Shown here in pieces: positions 7,117-16,100 of a stretch of DNA of 20,549 nt. How positions within the stretch are numbered: position 1 is the stretch's first letter; each line of letters starts with the position of its first letter. A program made the translations under genes and the position numbers. Under the pieces are notes generated by a model that did not search any database, had not been told where the DNA came from, and saw nothing but the letters and a program-made list of their open reading frames with translations. This stretch comes from Treponema sp. (GTDB lineage Bacteria; Spirochaetota; Spirochaetia; Treponematales; Breznakiellaceae): the NCBI GenBank assembly GCA_031263265.1, contig JAISGE010000076.1:1-20549 (forward strand), written 5' to 3'.

Positions 7117-7122
7117 TATACT
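7117..7122 (+). promoter_or_regulatory. -10 box immediately before the phosphoribosyltransferase start
   Basis: TATACT, five of six to the -10 consensus, ends 6 nt before the ATG at 7129, so transcription would begin at or next to the start codon. There is no Shine-Dalgarno sequence between. The -35 region is weak: TGTACT at 7094-7099, 17 nt upstream, matches three of six. Confidence 0.4.
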
Positions 7123-7128
7123 CATAGT

Positions 7129-7743
7129 ATGATTAAGGAATTTCTTTCCTATGACACGGTACGGAACAACGGCTTAAAATTAGCCCATAGGATTTATCAA
7201 GATGGATTTACCCCGGATGTTATCTATGTCTCGCTTCGGGGAGGAGCCTATTTGGGGAACCTGATAAGCGAATATTTCAAGGTGGTCTGTAAAGGGAGAA
7301 GGCCGGTGTATTATGCCGCAGTGGTTGCCCGGTCTTATACGGATGTCAGGGAGTCGGAAAAGATAATGGTTGAGGGCTGGACCTATGCACCGGAACACCT
7401 GCGGGTTGGGGATAAGGTGCTCTTGGTGGATGATATTTTTGATTCTGGCCGTACCATCAACTACTTGGCAGAGATCATTTTGGCCAAGGGGATCCCCCGG
7501 CAGGATTTTAAGGTGGCGGTGCATGATTATAAGTATGCTTATGATAAACCTGAACAGCTTCCCATTCAGCCTGATTATTGGTGCCGCAGGCATGAGGTAT
7601 CGGTCAACGATGAAGATCGGTGGATCCATTATATGAGTCATGAATTAGTAGGATTGAGCGCTGCTGAATTGGAAACCTACTACTTTGTCCAGGATCCGGA
7701 GTTGCGGGACGTTTTGGCTATGCTGCAACCTAAGCTCAGGTGA
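7129..7743 (+). CDS. Phosphoribosyltransferase (hypoxanthine/xanthine type)
   Basis: A cytoplasmic 204-residue type I phosphoribosyltransferase. The PRPP-binding signature VLLVDDIFDSGRT is at 97-109, with acidic pair D101/D102 and the GRT loop that holds the 5' phosphate. SLRGGAYLG (35-43) is the usual pyrophosphate-loop position. Family members transfer ribose-5-phosphate from PRPP to a purine base in salvage. The C-terminal segment with DRWIHYM matches the place where Gpt- and archaeal-type enzymes have a WIxxPWE motif, so hypoxanthine, guanine or xanthine is the likely base, but the PWE part is absent. The gene ends inside the first codons of rnhB (GTGA overlap), implying coupled translation. 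There is no ribosome site before the ATG, so the transcript may be leaderless. The family is secure; the substrate is not. Confidence 0.87.
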   Translation: MIKEFLSYDTVRNNGLKLAHRIYQDGFTPDVIYVSLRGGAYLGNLISEYFKVVCKGRRPVYYAAVVARSYTDVRESEKIMVEGWTYAPEHLRVGDKVLLVDDIFDSGRTINYLAEIILAKGIPRQDFKVAVHDYKYAYDKPEQLPIQPDYWCRRHEVSVNDEDRWIHYMSHELVGLSAAELETYYFVQDPELRDVLAMLQPKLR

Positions 7744-8357
7744 TCTGCGGACTTGATGAGGCTGGCCGGGGTCCCCTAGCTGGCCCGGTTTGCGCTGCCG
7801 CGGTGGTACTGCCTTCTGACTTTCCCGGGTCCTGCTTAGGGGATTCAAAAAAGCTTTCCCCGGCACGGCGTGAAAAAGCGCAGGTCCTTATCATGGAAAG
7901 AGCCTTGAGTTGGGGTATCGGCTGGGCATCGGAAACGGAAATTGATACCCTCAATATCCTGCAGGCCAGTCTCCTTGCGATGAAGCGGGCCTTTGATGTT
8001 ATGGTCGTGAAATTGCCCGCAGGACTCGTACTTGCCGAAGCAGTGGTAGACGGTTTGCAGTGTCCGGATCTTCCCATCCTCTGTCGCGCAATGGTCAAGG
8101 CGGATAGTCAGGTTCCCGAAGTAATGGCCGCTTCGATCCTGGCCAAAACTGCTCGGGACAAGCTCATGGAACAGTATGCCCTGGTTTACCCGGAATACGG
8201 CTACGAAAAGCACAAGGGCTATCCCACCAAAGAACATCAGGAAAAGATAGCCTGCTATGGGCCTTCTCCCATACAACGAAAAAGTTTTAAGGTGAACCTG
8301 GCGCGCGTAGTACGGTCTCTTCCTCTGGAAAACGAGCTATTCTCAGCTTTGAAATAA
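7740..8357 (+). CDS. rnhB: Ribonuclease HII
   Basis: Endonuclease that cuts the RNA strand of RNA-DNA hybrids and removes single ribonucleotides misplaced in DNA. The 205-residue length is typical. The N-terminal catalytic motif GLDEAGRGPLAGPV supplies Asp6 and Glu7. DSKKLS (35-40), VVDG with Asp104, KADSQ with Asp122, and AASILAKTARD complete the active-site set Asp6-Glu7-Asp104-Asp122. The conserved GYPTKEH and KSFKV regions follow. The start is a GTG overlapping the phosphoribosyltransferase stop codon, so only five residues precede the first catalytic Asp, which is unusually short. AGG directly abuts the GTG, fitting re-initiation by ribosomes finishing the upstream gene. It ends convergent with rpoC. 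Confidence 0.95.
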   Translation: MICGLDEAGRGPLAGPVCAAAVVLPSDFPGSCLGDSKKLSPARREKAQVLIMERALSWGIGWASETEIDTLNILQASLLAMKRAFDVMVVKLPAGLVLAEAVVDGLQCPDLPILCRAMVKADSQVPEVMAASILAKTARDKLMEQYALVYPEYGYEKHKGYPTKEHQEKIACYGPSPIQRKSFKVNLARVVRSLPLENELFSALK

Positions 8358-8447
8358 GCAAGATCGAGGCGTTTTTTCTAGGGTGTTTTATAGGCGGTAT
8401 TGCTTCATCTGAAGCTGGAAGGGTTTGAGCGTTTGTATTCATGTCAA

Positions 8448-8600
8448 TCAAAGAAACAATATCCCGAATATATAAAAACAATCTTTTACCCAGGGCATAA
8501 CACCGGTCATGGATCCGCTGCGGTCTATACAAAAACTGATATTCAAAGGCGGGAGTTCCTCTACCAGACTCTTCAATTCTTAACGGTCATGTACTTCCAT
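8448..8600 (-). pseudogene. Broken N-terminus of a vWA-domain protein
   Basis: On the minus strand an ATG (8598-8600) sits 6-8 nt after a strong ribosome site, AGGAGGGG. Six codons later comes TAA. The same frame then continues as ELKSLVEELPPL and NISFCIDRSGSMTGVMPWVK before a TGA at 8448. The segment ISFCIDRSGSM has a hydrophobic strand followed by D-x-S-x-S, the MIDAS metal site of von Willebrand A domains. Sequence beyond is out of frame and unrecognisable. This looks like the start of a decayed gene with one nonsense change and loss of the rest. It occupies the rnhB-rpoC interval (8358-8684), in which I see no intact gene. Confidence 0.4.
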
Positions 8601-8638
8601 AAGAAACCCCTCCTGTTTCTCGCCAGATAAAAGGACAT

Positions 8639-8661
8639 GCGGCCTGCCGGAACAAGGCCGC
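8639..8661 (-). terminator. Possible terminator of the rpoBC operon
   Basis: GCGGCCT (8639-8645) pairs perfectly with AGGCCGC (8655-8661) around a 9-nt loop. On the rpoC strand it begins 24 nt past the stop codon and is followed by ATGTCCTTTT, so the U tract is late and short. It is the only strong hairpin next to the rpoC end. Confidence 0.5.
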
Positions 8662-8684
8662 TGGTAAACCTGCTGCGCTGAACG

Positions 8685-11600
8685 CTACTCTTCCGATTCT
8701 TCAGCCATAAACTCTTCTTCTCCGGTAGTTTCGGTGACTTTTTCCAGTCTGACCCGTTCCAATATCTCCTGCATCTCCACGTCCAGATCCTTATTATCCT
8801 CATCAAAGAGCTTCACCGCTCGATAACGCTTCATCCCCGTACCAGCCGGAATAGGATGACCGATGATGATGTTTTCTTTAAGACCCCGGAGGTAATCGGT
8901 GGACCCGGCAATAGCGGCATTGGTAAGTACCCTGGTGGTTTCCTGGAAACTCGCCGCAGACAAGAACGAGTCAATATTGAGGCTGGCCTTGGTAATCCCT
9001 TGAAACATAGGCCGGGCAACTGCGGGCTGGCCTCCTTCTTCAATGACCCGGTTGTTTTCCTCATGGAAATGGTACTTGTCCACCAGTTGGCCAAAGATAA
9101 ACTTCGTGTCTCCCACTGATACGATTTCTACCTTCCGCATCATCTGCCTGATGATAACCCCGATGTGCTTGTCATTGATGGTTACCCCTTGCACCCGATA
9201 CATCTGTTGAATCTCGTCCATGAGATACCGTTGAAGACGGCTTTCACCCATAATAAAGAGAATATCATGGGGATTGATCGCCCCCACACAAAGACTTTCC
9301 CCGGCTTCTATGGTATCCCCGTCCCGGACTAAGAGCCGTTTGGTCATCGGGATGAGGTGCTTGTATTCCTTCCCAAAGGCATCCTGTATGGTAATTACCC
9401 GCTTGCCCTTGACAATACCCTTAAAAGAGATGGTGCCCGAAACTTGAGCTAGTACCGCAGGACTCTTAGGCTTGCGGGCTTCAAAAAGCTCACTCACCCG
9501 GGGGAGGCCGCTGGTAATATCCATAGCCTTGGCAGACTCTTTGAGGGTCTTAGCTATGGTTCGTCCTGCGTTGATCCGTTCTCCATCATCAACCTGAATA
9601 TATGCCCCTCCGGGAAGGAAGTACGAAGCGAGTTCTGCGCCATCCTCATCAATGATGAAGATCCGGGGCTGCTTGCTTTCAAGTTGGAATTCGGATACCC
9701 GCTTTTCGATGTTACCGGTTTCCTCGTCGATTTCTTCTTTTAAGGTAGTACCCGGGATGATGTCTTCGTATTTGATAAATCCCGATGCTTCCGCGATGAT
9801 CGGGTCAGAAAAGGGGTCGAAGGTCGCGATGGTCTTCTCGGCAGCCACCACGTCGCCTTTTTTTACCACCAATTCAGAACCGTTCCGGATTTCAATCTTC
9901 TGATCTTGCCCAATAAGGTAGAGGTGATCTTGCAAGACCATGGCATAGGCGATTTCAGGGGAGAGTATATTCTGTCCCTCATGGTTGATAATCGGTTCTC
10001 CCCGGATGATACGCTTACCATTTTCCACCAAGAGGTTATCATGCTCCTCAAGGCGGTAGTCCTTCATGACCTTGTTCACTACAGCATAACCCTTACGGGT
10101 AAAGAGCCACCGTCCGTCGGACAGCGCCACATGAACTCCGCTTACATCCCGGATATATACCGGGTATTTCAAGAGGATCTGGCTTTCTTCACTAACCTTG
10201 GTCGCGGCTCCTCCGATGTGAAAGGTACGCATGGTAAGCTGGGTTCCCGGCTGGCCAATGGACTGGGCTGCAATGGTACCCACCGCCTCACCTATGTCCA
10301 CCGTGCGGTTGGTAGCTAGGTTACGGCCATAACAACGGCGGCAAACCCCATGTTTGGCTTCACAGGTCAAAACCGTCCGAATCCGTACTGCCTCAACCCC
10401 GGCGGCTTCAATGTCCCGGGCGATTTCCTCGGTAATCTCCTCGTTCACATCTACGACAAGCTCCCCGGTAATGGGGTGTTTGACCCGTTCCAGGGTATAC
10501 CGGCCTACAATACGATCGCTTAAGGATTCAACAATTTCCTCCCCATTCTTGATGGCTGAATAGGAAATACCATTGATGGTACCACAGTCGTCTTCGTTTA
10601 CTACCACATCTTGGGCAATATCTACAAGTCGCCGGGTGAGATACCCTGCTTCCGCGGTCTTAAGAGCCGTATCAGCTAAGCCTTTCCGCGCACCGTTCGT
10701 AGAGATGAAGAATTCAATGACTGAAAGTCCCTCTTTAAAGTTTGAACGTATGGGGAGTTCGATGATGTCCCCCGAAGGCTTGGCCATGAGTCCCCGCATT
10801 CCCGCAAGTTGGCGAATCTGATTACGGCTTCCCCGTGCACCGGAGTTGGCCATCATGTAGATCGAGTTGAACCCGTCCCGGTCAGCTTCCAAGGTCTTCA
10901 TCATAATATTGGTAAGCTCATCGTTGGTCTTGTTCCATACCTCGATAACCCGGTTGTACCGTTCTTCTTGGGTAATATGCCCTTGGCGATGCTGCTTTTG
11001 GATGGAATCCACTTCCCGGCTTGCCTGGTCGATCATTTCGGCCTTTTCTTTGGGAATCACAATGTCATCTACACCAATAGTAGCACCAAAGACCGTCGCA
11101 TACTTATACCCGGTGTTTTTAATAGCATCCAGCATCTTCACCGTGGTCCAAGAACCATTATCCGCGAAAACCTGTTCGATAAGTCCTCGAAGCTCTTTGT
11201 CCTTTAGCTCATAGTTGATGAAAGGAATCTCTTTAGGAAGTTCCTCATTAAAAATAAGCCGTCCTGGAGTAGTTTCAATGAGTCCATCAGTTCCGATGGC
11301 AAAGACTCTTCCTGCCTTGTTCCAGACCGGTAATTTAGGGGGCCGCACTCGAATACATGCCTCCCATTCCAATGCATGAGCATCCACTGCCATGAGGATC
11401 TCTTCCACAGTGCCATAGCGCCGGCCTTGGCCTTTAGCATTAGGCTTCACCCGAGTGAGGAAGTTGATCCCCAAAACCATGTCTTGAGAAGGGAACACGA
11501 TAGTCTTTCCATTGGCAGGGTTGAGGAGGTTCCGGGCAGAGAGCATCAAAGTCCAACACTCCATCTGAGCTGCTTGGGTGAGGGGCACATGCACTGCCAT

Positions 11601-12962
11601 TTGATCCCCGTCAAAGTCAGCGTTAAAGGCATGACACACCAAGGGATTGAGCTTGATGGCCTTACCTTCTACCAAAACCGGTTCAAAGGCCTGGATCCCC
11701 AACCGGTGCAGCGTGGGCGCCCGGTTCAAAAGGATGGGATGTTCTTTTACTACCTCGTCCAGAATGGCAAAGACTTCGGGGGTCTCCTGTTCCACCAGGA
11801 TCTTGGCCTTCTTGATGTTGTAGACCACATCCTTATCCACCAGTTTCTTCATGATGAACGGCTTGAAAAGCTCTAAAGCCATCTTGGTAGGGAGTCCACA
11901 CTGCCATATCTTGAGGTCAGGCCCCACGGTGATAACGCTCCGGCCTGAATAGTCCACCCGCTTACCCAAGAGGTTTTGCCGGAACCGGCCTTGTTTACCT
12001 TTAAGCATATCTGAAATGGACTTGAGCGGTCGGTTAGAAGCCCCTTTGACCACCCGCTTTTTCTTAGAATTGTCAAAGAGGGCATCCACCGCCTCTTGAA
12101 GCATCCGCTTTTCATTGCGAATGATGATATCCGGGGCATTCAGTGCCTGGAGCCGTTTGAGCCGGTTGTTCCGGTTAATCACCCTACGGTAAAGATCGTT
12201 GAGGTCTGAAGTGGCGAAGCGGCCTCCATCAAGTTGTACCATAGGACGAAGCTCTGGTGGGATGACCGGAACCACATCCAGGATCATCCATTCAGGCTTG
12301 TTATTGGAATTACGAAAATTCTCTACGATTTCGATGCGCTTTAAGAGCCGCTTATCACTCTTGGCTCCCTTTTCGATCATCTTAGCCCGGAGTTCCGTGG
12401 CCATTTGGTCCAAGTTGAGGTTTTCAAGGAGGGTTCGTACTGCTTCTGCACCCATACCCGCGCTGAAACCACCGCCGTACCGTTCCTGGGCATCGTAATA
12501 CTCATCTTCGGTAAGGAACTGCATCTTTTTGAGGTCTGTATCTCCCGGTTCAATGACCACATACTTTTCATAGTAGAGCACCGACCTGAGAGCAGCCATA
12601 GGAATATCCAGGAGCAAACCCATACGACTGGGAATAGAACGATAATACCAGATGTGAGAAACCGGTGCTGCCAGTTCTATATGACCCATCCGTTCCCGGC
12701 GCACTTTGAAGTGGGTCACCTCTACCCCACAACGGTCACAGATGACCCCTTTATAACGGATGGATTTGAATTTACCGCAGTAACATTCCCATTCCTTAGT
12801 GGTACCGAATATCCGTTCACAGAAAAGACCGTCCTTTTCAGGCCGGAGGGTTCGGTAATTAATGGTTTCCGGTTTTTTAACTTCCCCGTAAGACCAAGCC
12901 CGGATCATCTCCGGAGAGGCCAAACGGATCATAATAGAATCAAAATCCTGTATATCCCTCAT
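8685..12962 (-). CDS. rpoC: RNA polymerase beta' subunit
   Basis: Catalytic subunit of the core RNA polymerase, 1425 residues, full length. The N-terminal zinc site is C60, C62, C75 and C78 (CYCGKFK ... CDRCG). The catalytic magnesium loop NADFDGD gives Asp449, Asp451 and Asp453. The second zinc site is C793, C867, C874 and C877, and GQPGTQLTMRTFHIGG marks the trigger-loop region. The protein ends in a run of acidic residues. The ATG at 12962 follows AAGGGG at 7 nt spacing. It lies 172 nt after rpoB, a longer gap than usual, which holds a hairpin. It is the last gene of the long minus-strand cluster. The ribosomal rpsL-rpsG pair that follows rpoC in Treponema pallidum is not here. Confidence 0.98.
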   Translation of the reverse strand: MRDIQDFDSIMIRLASPEMIRAWSYGEVKKPETINYRTLRPEKDGLFCERIFGTTKEWECYCGKFKSIRYKGVICDRCGVEVTHFKVRRERMGHIELAAPVSHIWYYRSIPSRMGLLLDIPMAALRSVLYYEKYVVIEPGDTDLKKMQFLTEDEYYDAQERYGGGFSAGMGAEAVRTLLENLNLDQMATELRAKMIEKGAKSDKRLLKRIEIVENFRNSNNKPEWMILDVVPVIPPELRPMVQLDGGRFATSDLNDLYRRVINRNNRLKRLQALNAPDIIIRNEKRMLQEAVDALFDNSKKKRVVKGASNRPLKSISDMLKGKQGRFRQNLLGKRVDYSGRSVITVGPDLKIWQCGLPTKMALELFKPFIMKKLVDKDVVYNIKKAKILVEQETPEVFAILDEVVKEHPILLNRAPTLHRLGIQAFEPVLVEGKAIKLNPLVCHAFNADFDGDQMAVHVPLTQAAQMECWTLMLSARNLLNPANGKTIVFPSQDMVLGINFLTRVKPNAKGQGRRYGTVEEILMAVDAHALEWEACIRVRPPKLPVWNKAGRVFAIGTDGLIETTPGRLIFNEELPKEIPFINYELKDKELRGLIEQVFADNGSWTTVKMLDAIKNTGYKYATVFGATIGVDDIVIPKEKAEMIDQASREVDSIQKQHRQGHITQEERYNRVIEVWNKTNDELTNIMMKTLEADRDGFNSIYMMANSGARGSRNQIRQLAGMRGLMAKPSGDIIELPIRSNFKEGLSVIEFFISTNGARKGLADTALKTAEAGYLTRRLVDIAQDVVVNEDDCGTINGISYSAIKNGEEIVESLSDRIVGRYTLERVKHPITGELVVDVNEEITEEIARDIEAAGVEAVRIRTVLTCEAKHGVCRRCYGRNLATNRTVDIGEAVGTIAAQSIGQPGTQLTMRTFHIGGAATKVSEESQILLKYPVYIRDVSGVHVALSDGRWLFTRKGYAVVNKVMKDYRLEEHDNLLVENGKRIIRGEPIINHEGQNILSPEIAYAMVLQDHLYLIGQDQKIEIRNGSELVVKKGDVVAAEKTIATFDPFSDPIIAEASGFIKYEDIIPGTTLKEEIDEETGNIEKRVSEFQLESKQPRIFIIDEDGAELASYFLPGGAYIQVDDGERINAGRTIAKTLKESAKAMDITSGLPRVSELFEARKPKSPAVLAQVSGTISFKGIVKGKRVITIQDAFGKEYKHLIPMTKRLLVRDGDTIEAGESLCVGAINPHDILFIMGESRLQRYLMDEIQQMYRVQGVTINDKHIGVIIRQMMRKVEIVSVGDTKFIFGQLVDKYHFHEENNRVIEEGGQPAVARPMFQGITKASLNIDSFLSAASFQETTRVLTNAAIAGSTDYLRGLKENIIIGHPIPAGTGMKRYRAVKLFDEDNKDLDVEMQEILERVRLEKVTETTGEEEFMAEESEE

Positions 12963-13069
12963 GTATATACCCCTTATCGTGGGAGTGGGGAAGGTGGCGG
13001 GACCTTTCTGCCCGATCCATCCACCCTTGAAACGTCCCCTAGCGTATAGTAATCATTGCAATACAGTAC

Positions 13070-13094
13070 ACGCAAACCCTTGGAGGATTTGCGT
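13070..13094 (-). repeat. Hairpin in the rpoB-rpoC gap
   Basis: ACGCAAA (13070-13076) pairs with TTTGCGT (13088-13094). Two more C-G pairs form inside past a bulged A, leaving a 6-nt loop. No U tract follows on the operon strand, so it is more likely a processing or stability element than a terminator. It shares the 11-mer TACGCAAATCC with the hairpin after the hexokinase gene. Confidence 0.45.
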
Positions 13095-13134
13095 ATACAG
13101 CCTTAGATGTAAGCCTTCTTGCCTGAGACCATAC

Positions 13135-16100
13135 TCAGAAGTTTGAACCTGATTTAATGATGAGTTCATCATCTCGCTCGGTGAGAGGAATCTGTTTACC
13201 TTTGAGGTCATAGATGGTCAAATCCAAGGCCAAACCGCGGAGTTCCTGAACCAATACATTAAAAGATTCAGGAATACCCGCAGTAGTAGAGGGTTCGCCC
13301 TTTACAATAGCCTCGTAGATTTTAGACCGGCCGGTCATATCATCGGACTTAATGGTCAACAGCTCCTGTAAGGTATTGGCAGCACCGTAGGCTTCCAATG
13401 CCCACACTTCCATTTCCCCAAGCCGTTGTCCACCAAATTGGGCCTTACCCCCCAAGGGTTGCTGGGTTACCAGAGAATAGGGACCGGTTGACCGGGCATG
13501 CATCTTATCGTCTACCAGGTGATGAAGCTTGAGGAAGTAGATCACCCCGCAGAAAATGGGATTCACAAAGGGTTCGCCGGTGCGGCCGTCCCGAAGGCGG
13601 GTCTTAGAACTCACCGGAAGACCTGCTTCTTTGAGCTTTTCTTCAATCTGCTCTGTGGAAGGAGACTGGAATACCGGAGAGGAAAACCATTCGTCCAACG
13701 TGGAAGCTGCCCAGCCAAGCTCGGTTTCCAAGAGTTGGCCGATGTTCATCCGGGAAGGAACCCCTAAAGGGGTAAGGCAGAGGTCTAGGGCCGTGCCGTC
13801 TTCCATGTAAGGCATATCCTCTTCCGGCAATATCCGGGCCACGACTCCCTTGTTACCATGACGACCTGCCATCTTGTCTCCTTCCCGGAGCTTCCGTTTG
13901 GTAGCGATGAGTACCTTCACCACCTCGTCTACCCCGGGGTTTAGATCATCCCCTTGGGTACGCTTGAGCCGCTGTATGTCGATGATGGTTCCATCAATAC
14001 CGTGAGGCACTCGCAGGCTTGAGTCCCGTACCTCCTTGGCCTTTTCACCGAATATGGAATTGAGGAGCTTGAATTCCGGGGTAGTCTCGGTCTCGCTCTT
14101 AGGGGTTACCTTTCCTACGAGGATGTCTCCAGAACGGACCTTTGCCCCCACCCGGATAATCCCTTCGGCATCTAGGTTATCCAGGCTTTTTTCTGAGGTG
14201 TTGGGAATGTCCCGGGTGATCTTTTCTGGACCCAACTTGGTTTCCCGGACTTCGGTGAGGAACTCTTTGATATGGATAGAGGTGAACATATCATCCTTTA
14301 CCACCTTCTGGGAGATGAGAATCGAATCCTCGTAGTTATACCCATTCCAGGGCATGAACCCTACCAAGATGTTCCGGCCCAAGGCGAGTTCCCCGTCTCT
14401 TGTAGCAGGTCCATCGGCAATGATCTGTCCAGGACCTACCTGTTCCCCAAGCGCTACCAAAGGACGTTGGTTATAGCACGTATCTTGGTTGGTCCTTTGA
14501 TACTTAACCAAATGATACACATCAAAGCCTTGATCGTTGGTTTCTGTAATACGCGAGACTTTCCCCACCAAAGCAGTACTCATATCAGGTTCAATGGTAA
14601 TCTCTTGGGCCGTAACCCGCACCACTTTGCCGGCTCTACGGGCCTTGACCAAGACCCCTGAATCATAGGCGCACTTCCCCTCCATGCCGGTACCAACCCG
14701 GGGAGCTTCGGGAAAAACCAGGGGTACTGCTTGACGCTGCATGTTAGAACCCATCAAAGCTCGGTTGGCGTCATCATGTTCCAAGAAGGGGATGAGCGAA
14801 GCAGATACAGAGATGATCTGTTTAGGGGATACATCCATGTACTGAATCTCTTCAGGGCCTCGGGTGGTATAATCCCCCTGCCTGCGACAGGATACCTGTT
14901 CATCGACAAAAGAACCATCACTATTTAGTTTGGCCGAGGCTTGAGCTATGTAATACCGGTCTTCATCCATGGCAGAGAGGTATTCGATCTCCGCAGTAGC
15001 CACGCCGTGGCTTACCTTACGATAGGGAGTCTCTAGGAATCCGTATTCATTTACCCGGGTATAATTGGCCAAGGACACGATAAGCCCAATATTCGGCCCT
15101 TCCGGGGTTTCAATAGGACACATCCTGCCATAATGGGTGTAGTGTACATCCCGTACTTCGAAACCTGCTCGATCCCGGGAAAGTCCCCCAGGACCAAGGG
15201 CATTGAGCCTGCGTTTGTGGGTCAGCTCTGCCAGGGGATTTACTTGATCCATGAACTGGGATAGTTGACTGGATCCAAAGAACTCCTTGATCACCGCTAC
15301 CACAGGCTTGATCGAAATGAGGTCCTGGGGCTTGATGGTATCTGTTTCTTTGAGGCTCATCCGTTCCTTAGCGATCCGTTCCATACGGCTAAATGCGGTT
15401 TTCATGGCATTAGCCATGAGTTCCCCTACGGAGCGAACCCGGCGATTGCCCAAATGGTCGATATCATCAATATTTTCATCCCCCACGTAGACTTTGATGA
15501 GGAACTTCATGGTGGCAATAATATCCCGTTTGGTCAGGGTAGAGTCTTTCAGGGGCGGCCTGAAGTCAAACTTCTTGTTGAGTTTATACCGCCCCACTTT
15601 TCCCAGATCGTAGCGGCGGCTGGTGAAAAACATCCCCATCAAGTCCTTTTCAGCAGCATCCACCGTGATAGATTCCCCAGGCATGAGCACTGAGTAGACC
15701 GCCGCAAGGGCATCTTCCTTGGAAGGTTCGTCCCGTTCTGGATCATCCTTAACAAATTTTATCTCTTCCCGTTCAAAACAGTTGAGGAGCATCGGAGAGT
15801 TAAGGGAATCCGGATCCTCAAAATCAATAACCTCTACCGAAACGATTCCATTGTTGAGCAGTTCATCCACATTATGGGGGTGCAGCTTTTCCCCTGCCCG
15901 GTAGAGTTTTTTTCGTCCACTCGCGCTGGCGTTAAGCTCCCCTTCTCCAGAGCTAATCCACACCGCGTCGGCAAGAACCCGGCCTGAAAATCGTTCCCTG
16001 GTTTCCATATCATCTACTACGTGTAGGGTTTCGATTTTATAAAAGGAGTGGATGATCGCCTCCCGGCTTTCATACCCCAAGGCCCTGAGAAATATGGTTC

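Noticed and set aside
8287..8532. An 81-codon minus-strand frame in the rnhB-rpoC gap and a 76-codon plus-strand frame at 8400-8630
   Set aside because: Neither has recognisable sequence or ribosome site; one overlaps the conserved end of rnhB and the other is antisense to the vWA-like fragment.
12405..13049. A 214-codon plus-strand open frame over the start of rpoC
   Set aside because: It lies antisense to conserved rpoC codons, has no recognisable domains, and is explained by the codon bias of rpoC.
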